A stretch of DNA of 64,000 bases from Isoetes taiwanensis (lineage: Eukaryota; Streptophyta; Lycopodiopsida; Isoetales; Isoetaceae): the NCBI GenBank assembly GCA_021234155.1, contig JAJEKV010000032.1, positions 8,338,736 through 8,402,735 of the forward strand. Direction: 5' to 3'. Position 1 is the first letter of the stretch, and each line of letters begins with the position of its first letter. Shown piece after piece: positions 9,866 through 21,615 of the stretch. Below the pieces are notes generated by a model. It saw nothing but the letters and a program-made list of their open reading frames with translations, made no database searches and was not told the DNA's origin. Made by a program: the position numbers and the translations under genes.

Positions 9866-10630
9866 TCCCTCAAAAAACAAAATTGGCTTGATTTGGAACT
9901 GGAATGATGGAGAAAACTGAGTTCAAAGTGGATCAGAATTTTGGCCAGTGAAATGTGAGCAAGAAACAACAAGTTGGTTTTTTCAAATGAAGAAATGACA
10001 ACTTTTTTCACTTCTTGACACCTGATTATATCTCTGACACACCTACAAGCAAGGTGCAACAAGTGCTTTCAAGAAAATCATGCAATTTATGCTCAGATTT
10101 TTTTTTTTTTTTTGATGCCAGATTCTCACTAAGGTAATGCAACTTGAAAGTCAAGGCTTTTTATGTTTTTTCTTTTTTATGACAATTTTTTAACGTTTCA
10201 TTTGGAATAAAATATAAACTATATGTTGGACACCGGCCTCGGTACTTTGTGCAAGTAACTCTTTCTAAGTTGCAAAATTAATAACCAACAAAGCACTAAT
10301 GACTAACTTTTGCAAGTTTTTAAATTTTTTTGTGGCTTGATATTCTCAGAGACTTATAAACACTCAGGATTGCATTATAAACTAGTCTAGTACAGGCTAT
10401 ATTTCAACATTACTTTCACTAAAACTTTGATGTTACCTTGTTCTAGCACTTTTGAATGCAAATGCACAAACTACTTCTTACCAAGTTCAGATTTTCATTG
10501 GTACAAGATCATCATACAAGATATTTTGTAAGCAATTCCAAGCTCTATAGTCTTAGGCATAGGATAAAAGTGGAGAAAGTAAAAAATTTCTCAACTTTGC
10601 TTCAAAATCTCAAACTTCTATTCAAGCATG
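9866..10630 (+). repeat. LTR-like repeat (family shared with 24330-24780 and 28790-29100)
   Basis: From AATTGGCTTGATTTGGAACT onward this stretch matches 24330-24780 almost base for base. It then continues (TGTGGCTTGATATTCTCAG) as 28797-29090 does. That shows 24781-28780 is an insertion within the second copy. Other members carry a TGTTGAAGG start typical of copia LTRs, so I read it as an LTR piece. The LINE at 10631 is inserted in it. Confidence 0.65.
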
Positions 10631-10646
10631 GAAGTATGGTTTTTTT
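10631..10646. repeat. Target-site duplication, left copy
   Basis: GAAGTATGG followed by T-run, identical to 15968-15983. The T-run merges with the element's poly(A) complement, so the exact TSD length (9-16 bp) is ambiguous. Confidence 0.7.
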
Positions 10647-10666
10647 TTTTTTTTTTTTTTTTTTTT
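10640..10666 (-). other. LINE poly(A) tail (reads as T-run on plus strand)
   Basis: Twenty-seven T in a row at the 3' end of the minus-strand LINE half, directly following a sequence that on the minus strand reads ATACAATCTCTGCCGTTTC, a plant-LINE-like 3' end. Confidence 0.8.
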
Positions 10667-11237
10667 GAAGAAACGGCAGAGATTGTATTAGTATATGAGA
10701 AAGTTACATGATCATACATACAAAAAAACCATTGTAGGAATCAACCTTGCAATGGAAAAATGGTGATGGCTAGAGGACCACCACAAACCTTTTTTAGGGG
10801 AAGGATACCCGCTCAAAACAAAGGAAAAGCACTTTTAAAATAGTTTAGAGCACAGAGAACTCAGTCTATAAAGTTGGTCAACATTTTACGTAATATCGTG
10901 GACCCTTCGAGATTAATTATAGCAAAGGCCTCCCCTCAGATGGACAAACATCAGTCGCCAAGTTCATTCGCCCATAACCTCGTTGAATCCAGAGATACAT
11001 AACCCAAGCATCTCGAGCATCTTCATGAATTTTCAGCTTTGCTTGGAAGTAAGGTTTAATCTCCCGATGAACCTCCGAGAGATCTTCATCATTCAAAGAA
11101 ATGTAAAGGTAATGCAGCTGATAACCTCAGTTTTAAGCCAGAAAAGTGCATCAATGGTTTCCAAAGGCGAGAGAGGAACAGTAGCAGGATCAACCTCGCG
11201 GGCATGTCCTCCCTCATGGTGCCTCCTCAGCAGAAGC
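10667..11237 (-). other. 3' untranslated region of the twin-primed LINE
   Basis: Non-coding stretch between the last RT-tail codons and the poly(A) tail on the minus strand. Small plus-strand frames here are shadows. Confidence 0.6.
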
Positions 11238-13124
11238 TCAAAACAAAGAATCCAAATCATTAAAGAGCAAAGTGAAAAACTGAAAGAAACCATTGAAGTT
11301 TCCTAAGGAATCCCAGCGTCTGTCATAATTCAAGCCCTGCTTTGCCTTATGAGCCATGGCAGCTTCAGCTAGGAGGACCTGAAAGGAAGCTTTGAGTTTA
11401 TTCAGACTTGGGGCCGATCCAGAGATAGCAACTTCATTTCTATGTTTCCATATGGCCCAGCAAGTGAGGATCCAAATGGTTCCTTTGAAAGGGGAATTCT
11501 GATTTAAGTATTGTAGCAAGGAAGCCTCATCAATAGGAGTATGTTGCACCAGAGGTTGAATCCACTGCCAAAAAAGAGAGAGCCAAGGACAGAGGAAGAC
11601 GTGTGAACTTGTTTACGGAGAGCCACGTTCCATTGGACATAAATCGAGATTTGATTGTTGAATTGGGCTCAAAAACCATTTGTCTTTAAACTTTTGTTCA
11701 AGAAGAACCATCCGAAGAGCCCGATTTTGCTAGCACATTGGAGTTTCCACCCCTGTCTTATGATTTCAATAGCAAGATCCTGTTGGCAATTCCAAGCTCT
11801 GCTCACTTTTAATTGAGACCTGTCCAAAAGCATACTATAAATTTTAGAAACCTTATATGGACGCCCACCACAGATCCATTTCTGATCTTCATTTGCTTGT
11901 CCAACTGGGTTTCGTGTTAGAGTAGCATAGATGTTTCGCTTTGTATCCGTATCAAGGTGATTGAGGTGAGGTCTCCCCAATCTTTCCATTTGTCACCATT
12001 TTTCATGGAACCAATGGTATGTAGATCTCGCATAGCACCATTCCTTATACTTAAGAGGATGTTTAAGGGCTAAACATCCTCCTCTTCCTCGGTCAGGTCC
12101 CCGATGCCGGAAGAAACTAAAATCATTCGACAGAGGTCAAAGGCCGAGCTCACGAGCGTGGAGATGCTTGGTTCCATGCAGAGAATTCTTCTCAAAATTT
12201 TGGATGTGCCCGGGCAGCTTTAAGTTGAAAGAAAGCCGAGTCGAAGATGATGAGGGAGTGAAGGAGACCCTTCTAGAGATGTAACCCCCACCAAGATTTT
12301 TTACCAATTTCAAAGGCTGGAGAGGGGCAAGAGACATTAAAGATCTCCGACTAGCTTTACGCCCGGTGGCTTGAGCTTGGACAAAAAGGTCTTTGCAACC
12401 CGACCTCCTTCTTTCCTAGGCAGAGTCGACATCCAAGAGACCATTCTCGCACCTTGCCAAATATAATCCCTCATGGCTGATTCTAGCTTCCTATAGGAGG
12501 ATTTATCAAAGAATGATGGTGAAGAGAAAAAAATGTGTACTTGCAATCACACTATTAACAATCTCGACTCTTCCCGCAAGGGAAAGGGATTTAGGATACA
12601 TTTGTATTTTTTCCTCATCCTATTGACAATGGGATCCCATAACCCCGCCAGATTCATATTAACGCCAAAGGTAAGCCAAGTAATTTGGTGGCGGTTTGTG
12701 ACTCACAGGACCTTTATTCCATGGATCTCATCTTCCTCCATTGCGATAATTGTGCTTTTACTTTTATTCAAATGGACTCGATGCACCCCCAAAAAATTTA
12801 GCATCTCCGTGAACTTTGGCAAACCGAACCATCATTTTGAAGGAAAGTAAAGTATCATCTCGTGATACCGCATTATAGAGAAAACTCCCAAATCCTCGTG
12901 GGCGCTTGAAGACATTTTATTTCTTTGGCAGCTAGGAGAGACAGAGTGGCCCTTTGTGACCATTTCAAAGAACTATCGAAAATGATAGGGGCCAAGGGGC
13001 ACCCTTTGTCTAACCCCTTTTTTACATTCAAAAAACTTTGAAGGGGTGCCATTCACTAGAACTGCAGAGCAGCCAGCCACATTCAAGCTATGCACTCTAC
13101 TGATAACTTTATCAGAGAAGCCAA
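11238..13124 (-). pseudogene. LINE ORF2 C-half: RT palm/thumb, zf-RVT, tail
   Basis: Reading leftward on the minus strand: LGFSDKVISRVHSLN and SAVLVNGTPSKFF then GVRQRVPLGPYHF (RT block 4; normally GDPL/GCPL, here altered); a damaged catalytic block near 12860 (RDDTLL); FFSSPSFFDKS, AMRDYIWQGARMVSW and LPRKEGG near 12340-12546 (thumb); then CASKIGLFGWFFLNKSLKTN near 11700 (zf-RVT region); and ILTCWAIWKHRNEV near 11450 (tail). Several frameshifts and stops separate the blocks. It is the 3' part of the element whose 5' part lies inverted at 13125-15970. Confidence 0.85.
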
Positions 13125-14154
13125 GCCGATTCCCTGTAATATCCAATACATTGACTATTTTGGGAACCCAAAAACTCTGAATTTGGCATGGAATGGCCTC
13201 CCACAGCCCTGTGGAATCTGTGGTATTAGGCTCCATGGTGGAGGAATTTGCGAGCTCGGAAATAAAGACAAGCCCCATCGTGTGGAACTCAAAAAAGAGG
13301 ATGAATGGATCACCCCCAGGAAGGGTAAAACTCCTAACAGGTCTGCCCAAGCATTTAAGAAGAATAAAAATGGCAGTGCAAAAAGAAAAGCAAAGAAATT
13401 AAAGGAGAGACAGATACAAGAGGAAGATCAAAGGAAACAGAAGGAACAGAAATAAGAATGGAGGAAAAAGGTAAGGTTCACTGAAGCAAATACAGTCAAG
13501 GTTCTGTATAATGCTAAAGGAAAAGCCATCATTGACCCTGATGCCCTGGTGGTGACTCCAGCCCATGAACACAGAGCTATGGTTCTCACCATAGAGGAGC
13601 CTACTGTCCCCCCTATAAACGACTACTCAGAATCGGATGATTCTGGGGGCAAATTCCTGGAACAAGGGGAGCCCTCCTTTAAAGCCTCTCCTCCTCCTGT
13701 TATTAACCTGTTCAAAGACACAGATCAGCCTCCCAAGGGCCATGATCAGGAGCCTCAAGAACTATCTGAGAAACTACAAGAGGCAGGCCAGCTTCAACAG
13801 GGAGTGGATCCAGTTTCACAGGAGATTCTCCCTACTGATCTAATTGTTCAAAATTCCCCTGCCTTGCTTGAACAGGGAATCCTCCCCCCCCAGCATTGGG
13901 GGAGTATGGAAGATAAGGAGAATGAGGTAGAGAATGAGGCAGCTCCCTCCTCTCTAGAATTCGAAGTGGAGCTCGACACCCCTCATGGAAAGTTTTGGGA
14001 TGATGGGGATGATGGGGGTAGCACTGAGGATGAGTCTGAGGCTGCTGTAGGGGTCGAGACTTTCTTCACACCTCAAACAACTAAAAAAACTAGGCAGAGG
14101 AAGGTCTATACTCCCAATCCGTATGGGCCAATCACTAGATCCAAAAAACCATGA
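13125..14154 (+). pseudogene. LINE ORF1 C-part: zinc knuckle and acidic tail
   Basis: The plus frame opens at the inversion junction with IPCNIQYIDYFGN, then GLPQPCGICGIRLHGGGIC (C-x2-C-x4-H-x4-C knuckle), a Lys/Arg/Gln-rich helix region to 13452, an in-frame TAA at 13453-13455, and continuation (EWRKKVRFTEANTVKVLYN) into an acidic, Pro/Ser-rich tail ending KKP at 14151. The N-terminal DUF4283 part is absent because cDNA synthesis on the second primer stopped here. The stop TGA at 14152-14154 overlaps the ORF2 ATG, an ATGA overlap that suits termination-reinitiation. Confidence 0.8.
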
Positions 14155-15970
14155 AGATAGTGACCTGGAACCTTAGAGGAATCAAAGGCCCTCTAAAACG
14201 CAAACGTGCAATTATAGCCATGAAGGAGATGAGGGCTGACATCATTCTAGTCCAGGAGCACAGGCTGCCAAGCTTTGAAGCTTCAAACCTTGGGAATTGG
14301 ATCATGCCTAATGGAAATTCTATTTGGTCCCCTGCAGATGGGACCAAGGGAGGGATTTGCACTATTTGGAACTCTTTTCCTTATATTGGATCCTACCAGG
14401 ACCTAACTGGTAGATGGCAGGTTGTCTTTTTGAGAATTTAAGGAGAAGTGGTTGGTATCATAAATGTGTATGCATCCACTGATCCAGGGGAGAGGGAGAG
14501 GCAATGGATGGAGATGGCTGATTGGATCAACTCCCAAAATGCTGATTGTTGGATCTTGAATGGGGATTTCAACAACACACCCCAATGGGACCAGAAATTA
14601 GGAAAGAAGCTGAATATGACAAGAAATGAGAGAACTCAATGGGATAGATTGGTCTCACAATTTGTCTATCATGCACCATCCTCGGTCAATGTGTATTCAT
14701 GGAGCAATAAGAGGGCAGGTAATGACAGAGTCTTCTGCCTCCTGGATAGATTTTACACAAAGGATTGCTCCTGGTCCCAAATAATCATCAAAAGTGACCA
14801 CAGTAACTCCATTTCAGATCATTTTCCCCAAAGTTTGGAGTATGGAAGTTCTCTCAAAGGGGAGTCAAATTCTCCCTTTAAACTGAATACCAGTCTGCTG
14901 AATAATGAAAGATTTTGCCATGACTTTCAGGAATACTACAAATCCTTGCAACTCCTGCAGCAAAGTGGTTCCATGAATGGTTTTGTTGTCAGAATGAGGC
15001 AAATCAAGAAGTGGCTAAAGACTTGGGGAAAAAACTGGAATGAACAATTAAAAAGGGAGAAAAAGGAGGTGTACCTTCAAGTCAAGGAAATCAGGCAAAA
15101 GATTTTTGAAGACCCCCACAATGTAGTACTGCAGCAAGAGGAAGGAATTCTTGAAAGAAAAGTAAAGAATATAGAGGAATCAGAGGCCAGAAGCTTGATC
15201 ATTAGGAGCAAATGTGTAAATATCAACTGTATGGATAGATGCAGCTCCAAGTTGTTCTTCAAAACTGCCAAAGGGAGAATGATGAACAATGGTATCATTT
15301 CGATCTCAGATGGAGGTCAAATCATTTCAGGGCAAGAAAGCTTAATGGATTTCTTTCATGAGAAGTACAGGAATATGTTTGCTCATGGAGAGGTGGATGA
15401 AAAAAGCTTCCAGGCTTTTTTTGATAAATTGGGACCAGCTGACAGGGTATTGGATGACACTCATCTTCTTGAGTGTCCTACAGACAGGGAGATTGAGAAG
15501 GTCCTTTAAGGGATGGCAAGTGGGAAAAGCCCTGGCCCTGATGGTATCCCTCCCGAATTTTTTGTCACCTTTTGGGATATCTTAAAACAGGATGTCACCA
15601 CATTCATTCAGGGGGCCTGGTCTGCTCCAAAACTTCATCCTGCAATAAATGCTGGACTAATTGCCCTCATACCTAAGGTAGATGCTCCAGCCTCTTTCCA
15701 TGACTGGAGGCCAATCTCCCTCACAAACTCCACCTACAAGATCCTGGCCAAGATTCTGGCAAATAGAATGAAGGATACCTTGCAAAAAATCATCAATCCA
15801 GTCCAATCTGCATTTCTTCCAGGAAGAAGTATTTTAGACAACTTTGTTGGAGCCCATGAAGGATTGCATTGGAATCTTTTCTCCAAACAGAATTGCATGC
15901 TGGTAAAGCTGGACTTCAAACGAGCTTATGACACCATCCATTGGAGATTCTTATATAAAGCTATGGCGAA
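14151..15970 (+). pseudogene. LINE ORF2 N-half: APE endonuclease and RT fingers/palm
   Basis: One continuous frame broken only by two in-frame TAA codons (14439-14441 and 15507-15509). The APE-type endonuclease shows MKIVTWNLRGIKGP at the start, VQEHRL, WILNGDFNNTP and ISDHFP (catalytic Asp/His). Coiled linker sequence follows to about 15450. The RT starts with GKSPGPDGIPPEFF, IALIPKVD, DWRPISLTNSTYKILAKILA, QSAFLPGRSI and VKLDFKRAYDTIHW (first catalytic Asp), then stops at YKAMAK at the TSD. Relative to the minus-strand half it is less damaged. It nicks target DNA and copies element RNA in the intact family. Confidence 0.9.
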
Positions 15971-16330
15971 GTATGGTTTTTTTAGGTGTAGTTTATAAAT
16001 AGATTTAATTTCTAAGTGGCTATATTTTAAGGAAGTATGGTTTTCTAAAGTGGTGTGGTTTACATCTAGGCATAGTTTTCAAGTAGCTATTTCTTAAGTA
16101 AGTATAGTTTTTTTTGAGTTGTGATTTATAACTATACGTAATTTCTAAGTAACTGTTTTTTTTTTAAGGAAGTATGATTTTTTGAGATGTGAATAATAAG
16201 CAGATGTAGTTTTTAAGTAGCTATTTTTAAGGAAAGTATATGGTTTTTTGAGGCGTGGTTTATAAGTAAGTGTAGTTTCTAAATATGGTTTTTGGAACTG
16301 GTGTGAGTTTTTTTTTATAGCTAATATTGC
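15968..16330. repeat. T-rich minisatellite, second block, with TSD right copy
   Basis: Begins with the TSD GAAGTATGGTTTTTTT and continues with subunits matching 5116-5310 (for example GTGGCTATATTTTAAGGAAG and GTAAGTATAGTTTTTTTTGA). Only about five subunits remain. Before the twin-primed LINE landed, this block joined the LTR-like repeat ending at 10630. Confidence 0.8.
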
Positions 16331-17140
16331 AAGCACAACTATATCACCATGCCACACTTATCCACATGACTTACTACAGTGTCATTACATGAGATGTGTC
16401 AAAATGTCATTAGCATAAGGAAATGAGGCCAAGTTAAAAAGGCTAGTAATGGTTGTTTTTTTCAAGACAGCCTTTTTTGGCAACCGTCCTCCAAGGGGTC
16501 CTACGCTAATGCCCACCCATCCGAAGCTCAGTTCTCCTATCCGATCATTGAATCCTATATATGTTGAAGTACCCTACTTCAATAGATATATAGGTCTAAA
16601 AAAATATTGAAGATCGTTCCGAGAGAGCTCATCAAACCGCAGAAAGCATCCTGCAGGCGATCGTGTAGAAATCCAAGCCTTGTATAACGACTAGTCAAGA
16701 GATATTGAGATATGAATGCAACTCTCATTTTGCTTTAGGGATCCTAATGTGAAGGTTCTAACCATAAAATCCACTGAGGTTTTTGATCCACGTGCCAGGT
16801 TTAGGATCAACATGTTCCATCCACTACATAATACAAAGCTGCCACTGGTGGTTAGACATATGTCGATCGGTTGCTAGAAAAAGTAAGATTGTGATAAAGC
16901 AAACAAAAGAGTGAAATGACCTCTACCACAAGAAGAGCAAGCGGCAACAAGGTAACATGATGACCAAGTAATATCCTGCAGCCACCACCTAGGCCAATTG
17001 ACTACGAACGTACTAGACATGAGCTCTTTTGGCTCTTCTTGGAGAAGGGCTGGTCTTCTGCCCATGAAACTTGGTACCCAAGGTATAATGTTCACATTTT
17101 GAGACCATTGGCAGAGCCTTGCTGTTCTGGAGTGAGGGAG
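16331..17140. other. No supported gene; short hairpin at about 16565-16583
   Basis: Spacer. TTGAAGTACCCTACTTCAA forms an 8-bp stem with a 3-base loop, inside a TATAT-flanked inverted stretch. Minus-strand frames at 16874-17185 show no domain. Confidence 0.4.
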
Positions 17141-17149
17141 TTGCTCATC

Positions 17150-18185
17150 CGTCGCCCTTTTTGGAGCATATTTATCAGCTTGCAAACATCTATTTTTGAA
17201 GCATTCGAAAATGTCTCAAATGGTGCATGAAATCCAAGAGAACTACCAGTTCCAGCAATTTTGAAGTCTCTACAAGAAGGACCATATTATAGACTAGGAA
17301 AAGCATTCTCTGATTGCATTTAAAGTTATGATTCAAGAAAGAAATAGCAATAAACCCCTTAGCGTGATCTTCATTAGTGCAGATTTTAATGAAGACACAC
17401 TCCACGTATTTGTTCTGCAATTAGAGCAAGATATAGAACAGAAGTATCAGAGTTATTGGCTTTCCAGTCTAGTTATTGCCAAATGGGACAAAGTATCATT
17501 AGGTTGAGACATGATGCCCTCGTTGGAGCATATTTTTTAACTTCCAAACATGTGTTTTTAAACTGTTCAAAAATGTCTCAAATGGCCATATGGAATCCAA
17601 GAGATTTACCAGTTCCAACAGTTTTGAAGCGTCCAAAAGCAGAAGCGTTATGCATTGGGAGACAAACTTTCAGCATGACACTTTCCCTCTTTCATTTAAT
17701 GGAGATTTTAATGATGGCATATTCCACGTATCTTGTTGCGCACACTGCAAGCTATAAGGCATAGGCATCAGAGTTATTGACTTCATAGATCTAGTTTAGT
17801 GATTTCCAAATGGGAAAGTATCATTAGTTTGATGTATGATACCCTCTCTTTGGAACATATTTGTTAACTTCCAAACATGTGTTTTTGAACTGTTTAGAAA
17901 TGCCCCAAATGGCCATGTGTAAGAGAACCGCTTGGTTCAAAGAATTTTGAAGTCTCCAAAAGGAGGATGGTTATAGACTGTTGATTGCATTTAAAATTAG
18001 GATTCCAGCAATAAACCCCTTAGTGTGGTCTCCACTTAGCGCGTATTTTAATAAGACACACTCCATATATTTGTTTTGCAACCAATGCAAGCTAGAGCAG
18101 AAGTATAAGATTCATTGGCTTTAGAGAAGTACCAATCTAATGGTTCCTAAATCAGATGAAGTATCATTAGTTTGACACATTGCTG
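17150..18185. repeat. Three diverged tandem copies of a ~340-bp unit
   Basis: Each unit carries the order GGAGCATATTT, AAACATGTGTTTTTGAAC, AAATGTCTCAAATGGCC, CCAGTTCCA..AATTTTGAAG and, in units one and three, a CAATAAACCCCTTAG segment. Units start near 17155, 17522 and 17838. A related stretch lies at about 21090-21180. The units may derive from a decayed coding region on the minus strand, but I cannot name it. Confidence 0.6.
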
Positions 18186-18239
18186 CCATGCTATGGCAGC
18201 ATGGAAGAACAAGACATATTTTGAAGACTAATCCTCACA

Positions 18240-19990
18240 CTTTGATCTGAATTTTAAGGCACAAGAAGATTTCTTTTTTGCACACATTGAAGGCTTGAAG
18301 AGCAAGGTGAGGACAATTGATTCAGGTCACACAAATGAGGCAAAAGGAGAATCAAGCAAAAGAGAGAAGACCCCTTGAAGATTTCTTGGTATGTGATCAT
18401 TTGAGTTCTTGGCATTATTGCACATTTTGATTCCCATTCCACATCTCCCTTGCCTTCTACCACCATGAAATGCCCATGAGATCTTGAATTCCATGCTTAC
18501 ACCTCATTTCCAAGTCAAATTTGGCCTTGAAGATTTTTTCTAGTCAAAACTACACTTTCATGAGTCATTCACATGCCATATACTTACCATACCATTTCTA
18601 CATCATTCAAAGCTCTAAACTTCACTTGACTTGATCATTCATGTGGTCAAAGCTCAACATTCCCTCCCTCAAAGTCAAAGAGGAGAGAGAATCATAAAAT
18701 CCCTAAGGGAAACATTCAAAAATAAAATTTGCCTAGAAAATGCCAATATTATGCATTTATACCAAAGTTGACCCATGAAAACACATTTGAGATGCCAAGT
18801 CATCACATATGTCACCCTTCTTGCCATGTCATATCATGTACTTGTCACCATATTGAATGAGGCAAAAGGAGAATCAAGCAAAAGAGAGAAGATCCCTTGA
18901 AGATTTCTTGGTATGTGATCATTTGAGTTCTTGGCATTATTGCACATTTTGATTCCCATTCCACATCTCCCTTGCCTTCTACCACCATGAAATGGCCATG
19001 AGATCTTGAATTCCATGCTTACACCTCATTTCCAAGTCAAATTTGGCCTTGAAGATTTTTTCTAGTCAAAACTACACTTTCATGAGTCATTCACATGCCA
19101 TATACTTACCATACCATTTCTACATCATTCAAAGCTCTAAACTTCACTTGACTTGTTCATTCATGTGGTCAAAGCTCAACATTCCCTCCCTCAAAGTCAA
19201 AGAGGAGAGAGAATCATAAAATCCCTAAGGGAAACATTCAAAAATCAAATTTGCCTAAAAAATGCCAATATTATGCATTTATACAAAAGTTGACCCATGA
19301 AAACACATTTGAGATGCCAAATCATCACATATGTCACCTTTCTTGCCATGTCATGTCATGTACTTGTCACCATGTTCATACTCCAATATTTTGCAAAAAA
19401 GCCTTCAAGTTGCATCCATTAGATGACACATCACCATCCACATGTCACACACATCATGTCCACTTCACTCGAAGTTTTGAGTAGAAAAAATATTCTAAGC
19501 CAAGTTGATTGACACGTCACCATCCTTGTTTGCCATGTCACCCCTACCTTGCCATGTCATTGTTCTCACATGCCACATCACCTCCTTTTGAGCTATTTTT
19601 AAGCCAAATTCGAAAATGCCCATTTGCAAAAAAAGATTCCAGAATCTTCTAGAGCATGAGAAAAGATTCCCATTGAAAAAAAGAAAATTGAAAAATTCAT
19701 TTGTTTTGGCCATTAAATTTGCTTCCTTGGCTATGGGAGAAAAAAAAAATTCCTATCTAGCCGCCCCCACCACCCAAAGCCTATTTTTCTCCCCGGCCAA
19801 TCTCCGCATGCCACGTGGAACATCCGGGCGTGTGGGGCGGTGGAGGTACCGAATCCCACGTGGATATTGCACGTAATGGTTATAAGTAAAAAATTTGTTA
19901 GTCTTTATATAGCTTGATCTACCAAACCTAAATTGGCATGTGGGATATATCATCGAAAATTTCTAAGAACCCTAAACCTGTGAATGCCAA
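18240..19990 (+). repeat. LTR-like long repeat with internal 522-bp tandem duplication
   Basis: Rich in CATGTCA/CATCA words and the block TCTAGTCAAAAC, as in 37890-40700. A 522-bp unit beginning near GAGGCAAAAGGAGAATC at 18337 repeats at 18859 with only a handful of differences, so the duplication is recent. The copy ends in the shared promoter module. Small minus-strand frames in both units are shadows. Confidence 0.75.
19808..19990 (+). promoter_or_regulatory. Retroelement promoter module (G-boxes, TATA, leader)
   Basis: CCACGTGG at 19811, a CATCCGGGCGTGTGGGGCGG block, CCCACGTGG at about 19855, GCACGTAA at about 19869, TATATAG at about 19906, then GTGGGATAT and the leader motif CTAAGAACCCTAAA. 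Six copies of this order occur in the window. ACGTG cores are the binding sites of plant bZIP and bHLH factors, including ABA-response factors; activity is inferred. Confidence 0.6.
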
Positions 19991-20590
19991 GGTCTGGTCG
20001 ATTCGGCCAAACTAACTGTGCAATCATATTCCAAACCTGCCGAATAACCTTGTTTAATGCCAAGAATGCATCAGAGAAATAAAAGGAGAGGGAATTAAAT
20101 GGAATTGATCAAGAATGCAACAGAACAGGGGAATTACAAAAAGGGGCTTTTGTGCAGAAGAAACATTCGAGGGCTTTGAGGTGAATAAGCGATTGTTTAC
20201 CTTGAAGAAGGATCGGCTTGCTCGACCTGATTTAATTGAAAATCCGACCCTTGTTATTGAGTTCCCAGTGTTCTATATTACCCTATTGGCAAAAAACGCT
20301 CTGCCAGCATTGTTTACCTTATGCATTGCATCCCGAGAGTTATGACATTATTGGTTGGTATTTAAGCATGCACAATACAAGTGTTGTCCAACTCTCTCGA
20401 TTGCCTGAACCATCAGTATAAGGAAGTGCATTCTTATTACAACTCATTGAAGTAGAGACCTACATTCAGCCATATAGCAATGCATAAAGACTTTAAAGTC
20501 TTTAGGACCTTTTCTCATGCATGGTTGTTGCTCATAGAACCACATTTGCCTACACTCTCTGTAAGGATAGATCTGCTCCTACCTCTGTTC
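19991..20590. other. No supported gene
   Basis: An open frame at 20115-20345 has the segment KRLFTLKKDRLARPDLIENP but no known domain. Near 20488 AAAGACTTTAAAGTCTTTA is a short palindrome. Confidence 0.35.
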
Positions 20591-20599
20591 TTGATTTGC

Positions 20600-21300
20600 A
20601 ACAGTCAGCCTAAGAAAATTTCAAAAAATAGAAAATCTTGATTTCCATTAGCAAAGACCATCAAGGCCCATTGAGTGCAGACATTTTCAGAATAGGCAAA
20701 GGTGTTAGATCTCAAAAAAGAAGCACCAGCATCGAGTTCTAAAATCCAGCTCTCTGCCAGGGATATTGACCAAAAATTGACTTGGTCAGGAATGTCTTTT
20801 TTATCTATCTAGCCTTATCAAATCCTATCAGACTTCTACAATGTGATAGATGTAGCTTTTGGGCAGCCATGTACACAAGAAACATAATCAAAATCCATTT
20901 GGTGTGTATTTGGCAACCATTTTTCTGAGACAGACTTTTTGCTCTTCAGGGAAAGCTGTGCCAGAAAATTGTTGGAACATTTTTCTTGGAACTTTGGCAC
21001 TCAGAGTGGTTGCCTTAAGCAACCTGGAGGTTCTAAACCACTGAGGTTGTGGGTTTTTCCAGGAACACCAAAAACACACATGATGCTCTTGTTGAAATAT
21101 ATTTCTAAGAGAATTATTAGTTCCACTAATTTTAAAATGTCCAAATGTAGAAGTATTTGGACTAAAAAATAAGGTTTCAGCAAGTATATTAATATAATGA
21201 AGAGTAAGTACAGAAAGTTGAGAAATGCATGAGATATAGGTACGCATTCTCTAGTCCAAAATATATAACCAAAAATGTGGTTCTGAAATATCCCATAAAG
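20600..21300 (-). repeat. LTR-like repeat, reverse copy
   Basis: Contains the reverse complement of the family start: GTGGTTGCCTTAAGCAACC, AACCACTGAGG and a decayed end near 21070. It also has TGACTTGGTCAGGA near 20780, as seen in the other copies. Open frames on both strands at 20888-21247 are shadows of the repeat. Confidence 0.5.
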
Positions 21301-21615
21301 ATCAAAGTTTTATCATTTTCGACCTAATCCCCTTGTTGTTGAGCAGAAAGCACAATAGAGGCAGTTGCAAGTCTGGAATTTGGACGGGTTGAAACGACCG
21401 GTATGATCCAAGGCTTCACATATCGATTCTTACAGAATCAAGATTTTGGATGCGAGAACAGTCACATCGGCATTGGTCTCCATGATATTACGAAATGGGC
21501 ACCAAATTGATCCAAATGCATATCGAGTTAACCATAAGGTTGATTCGATCCCATTTTAGCTTCTTCTGTCCCACCAGAATATTGCCTGAAAAATCCAACA
21601 GAAGAAATAAGTAAG

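Larger units (their letters stand above)
10631..15983. mobile_element. Twin-primed LINE insertion (5' part inverted), with TSD
   Basis: The minus-strand piece (10641-13124) holds the RT from LGFSDKVISRV to the 3' end and a 27-base poly(T), i.e. poly(A) on the element strand. The plus-strand piece (13125-15970) holds ORF1, the endonuclease and the RT up to YKAMAK. The protein breakpoints are adjacent, so together they make one element with its 5' part flipped. GAAGTATGGTTTTTTT occurs at 10631-10646 and 15968-15983 as the target-site duplication. This arrangement is the signature of twin priming. Confidence 0.85.

Noticed and set aside
10456-10668. Plus-strand frame ending in polyphenylalanine
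   Set aside because: It reads into the T-run that is the LINE poly(A) tail on the other strand.
12973-13350. Single 125-codon minus frame across the LINE inversion junction
   Set aside because: Only the part left of about 13124 is RT; the rest is antisense to the other half's ORF1. The fusion is an accident of the inversion.
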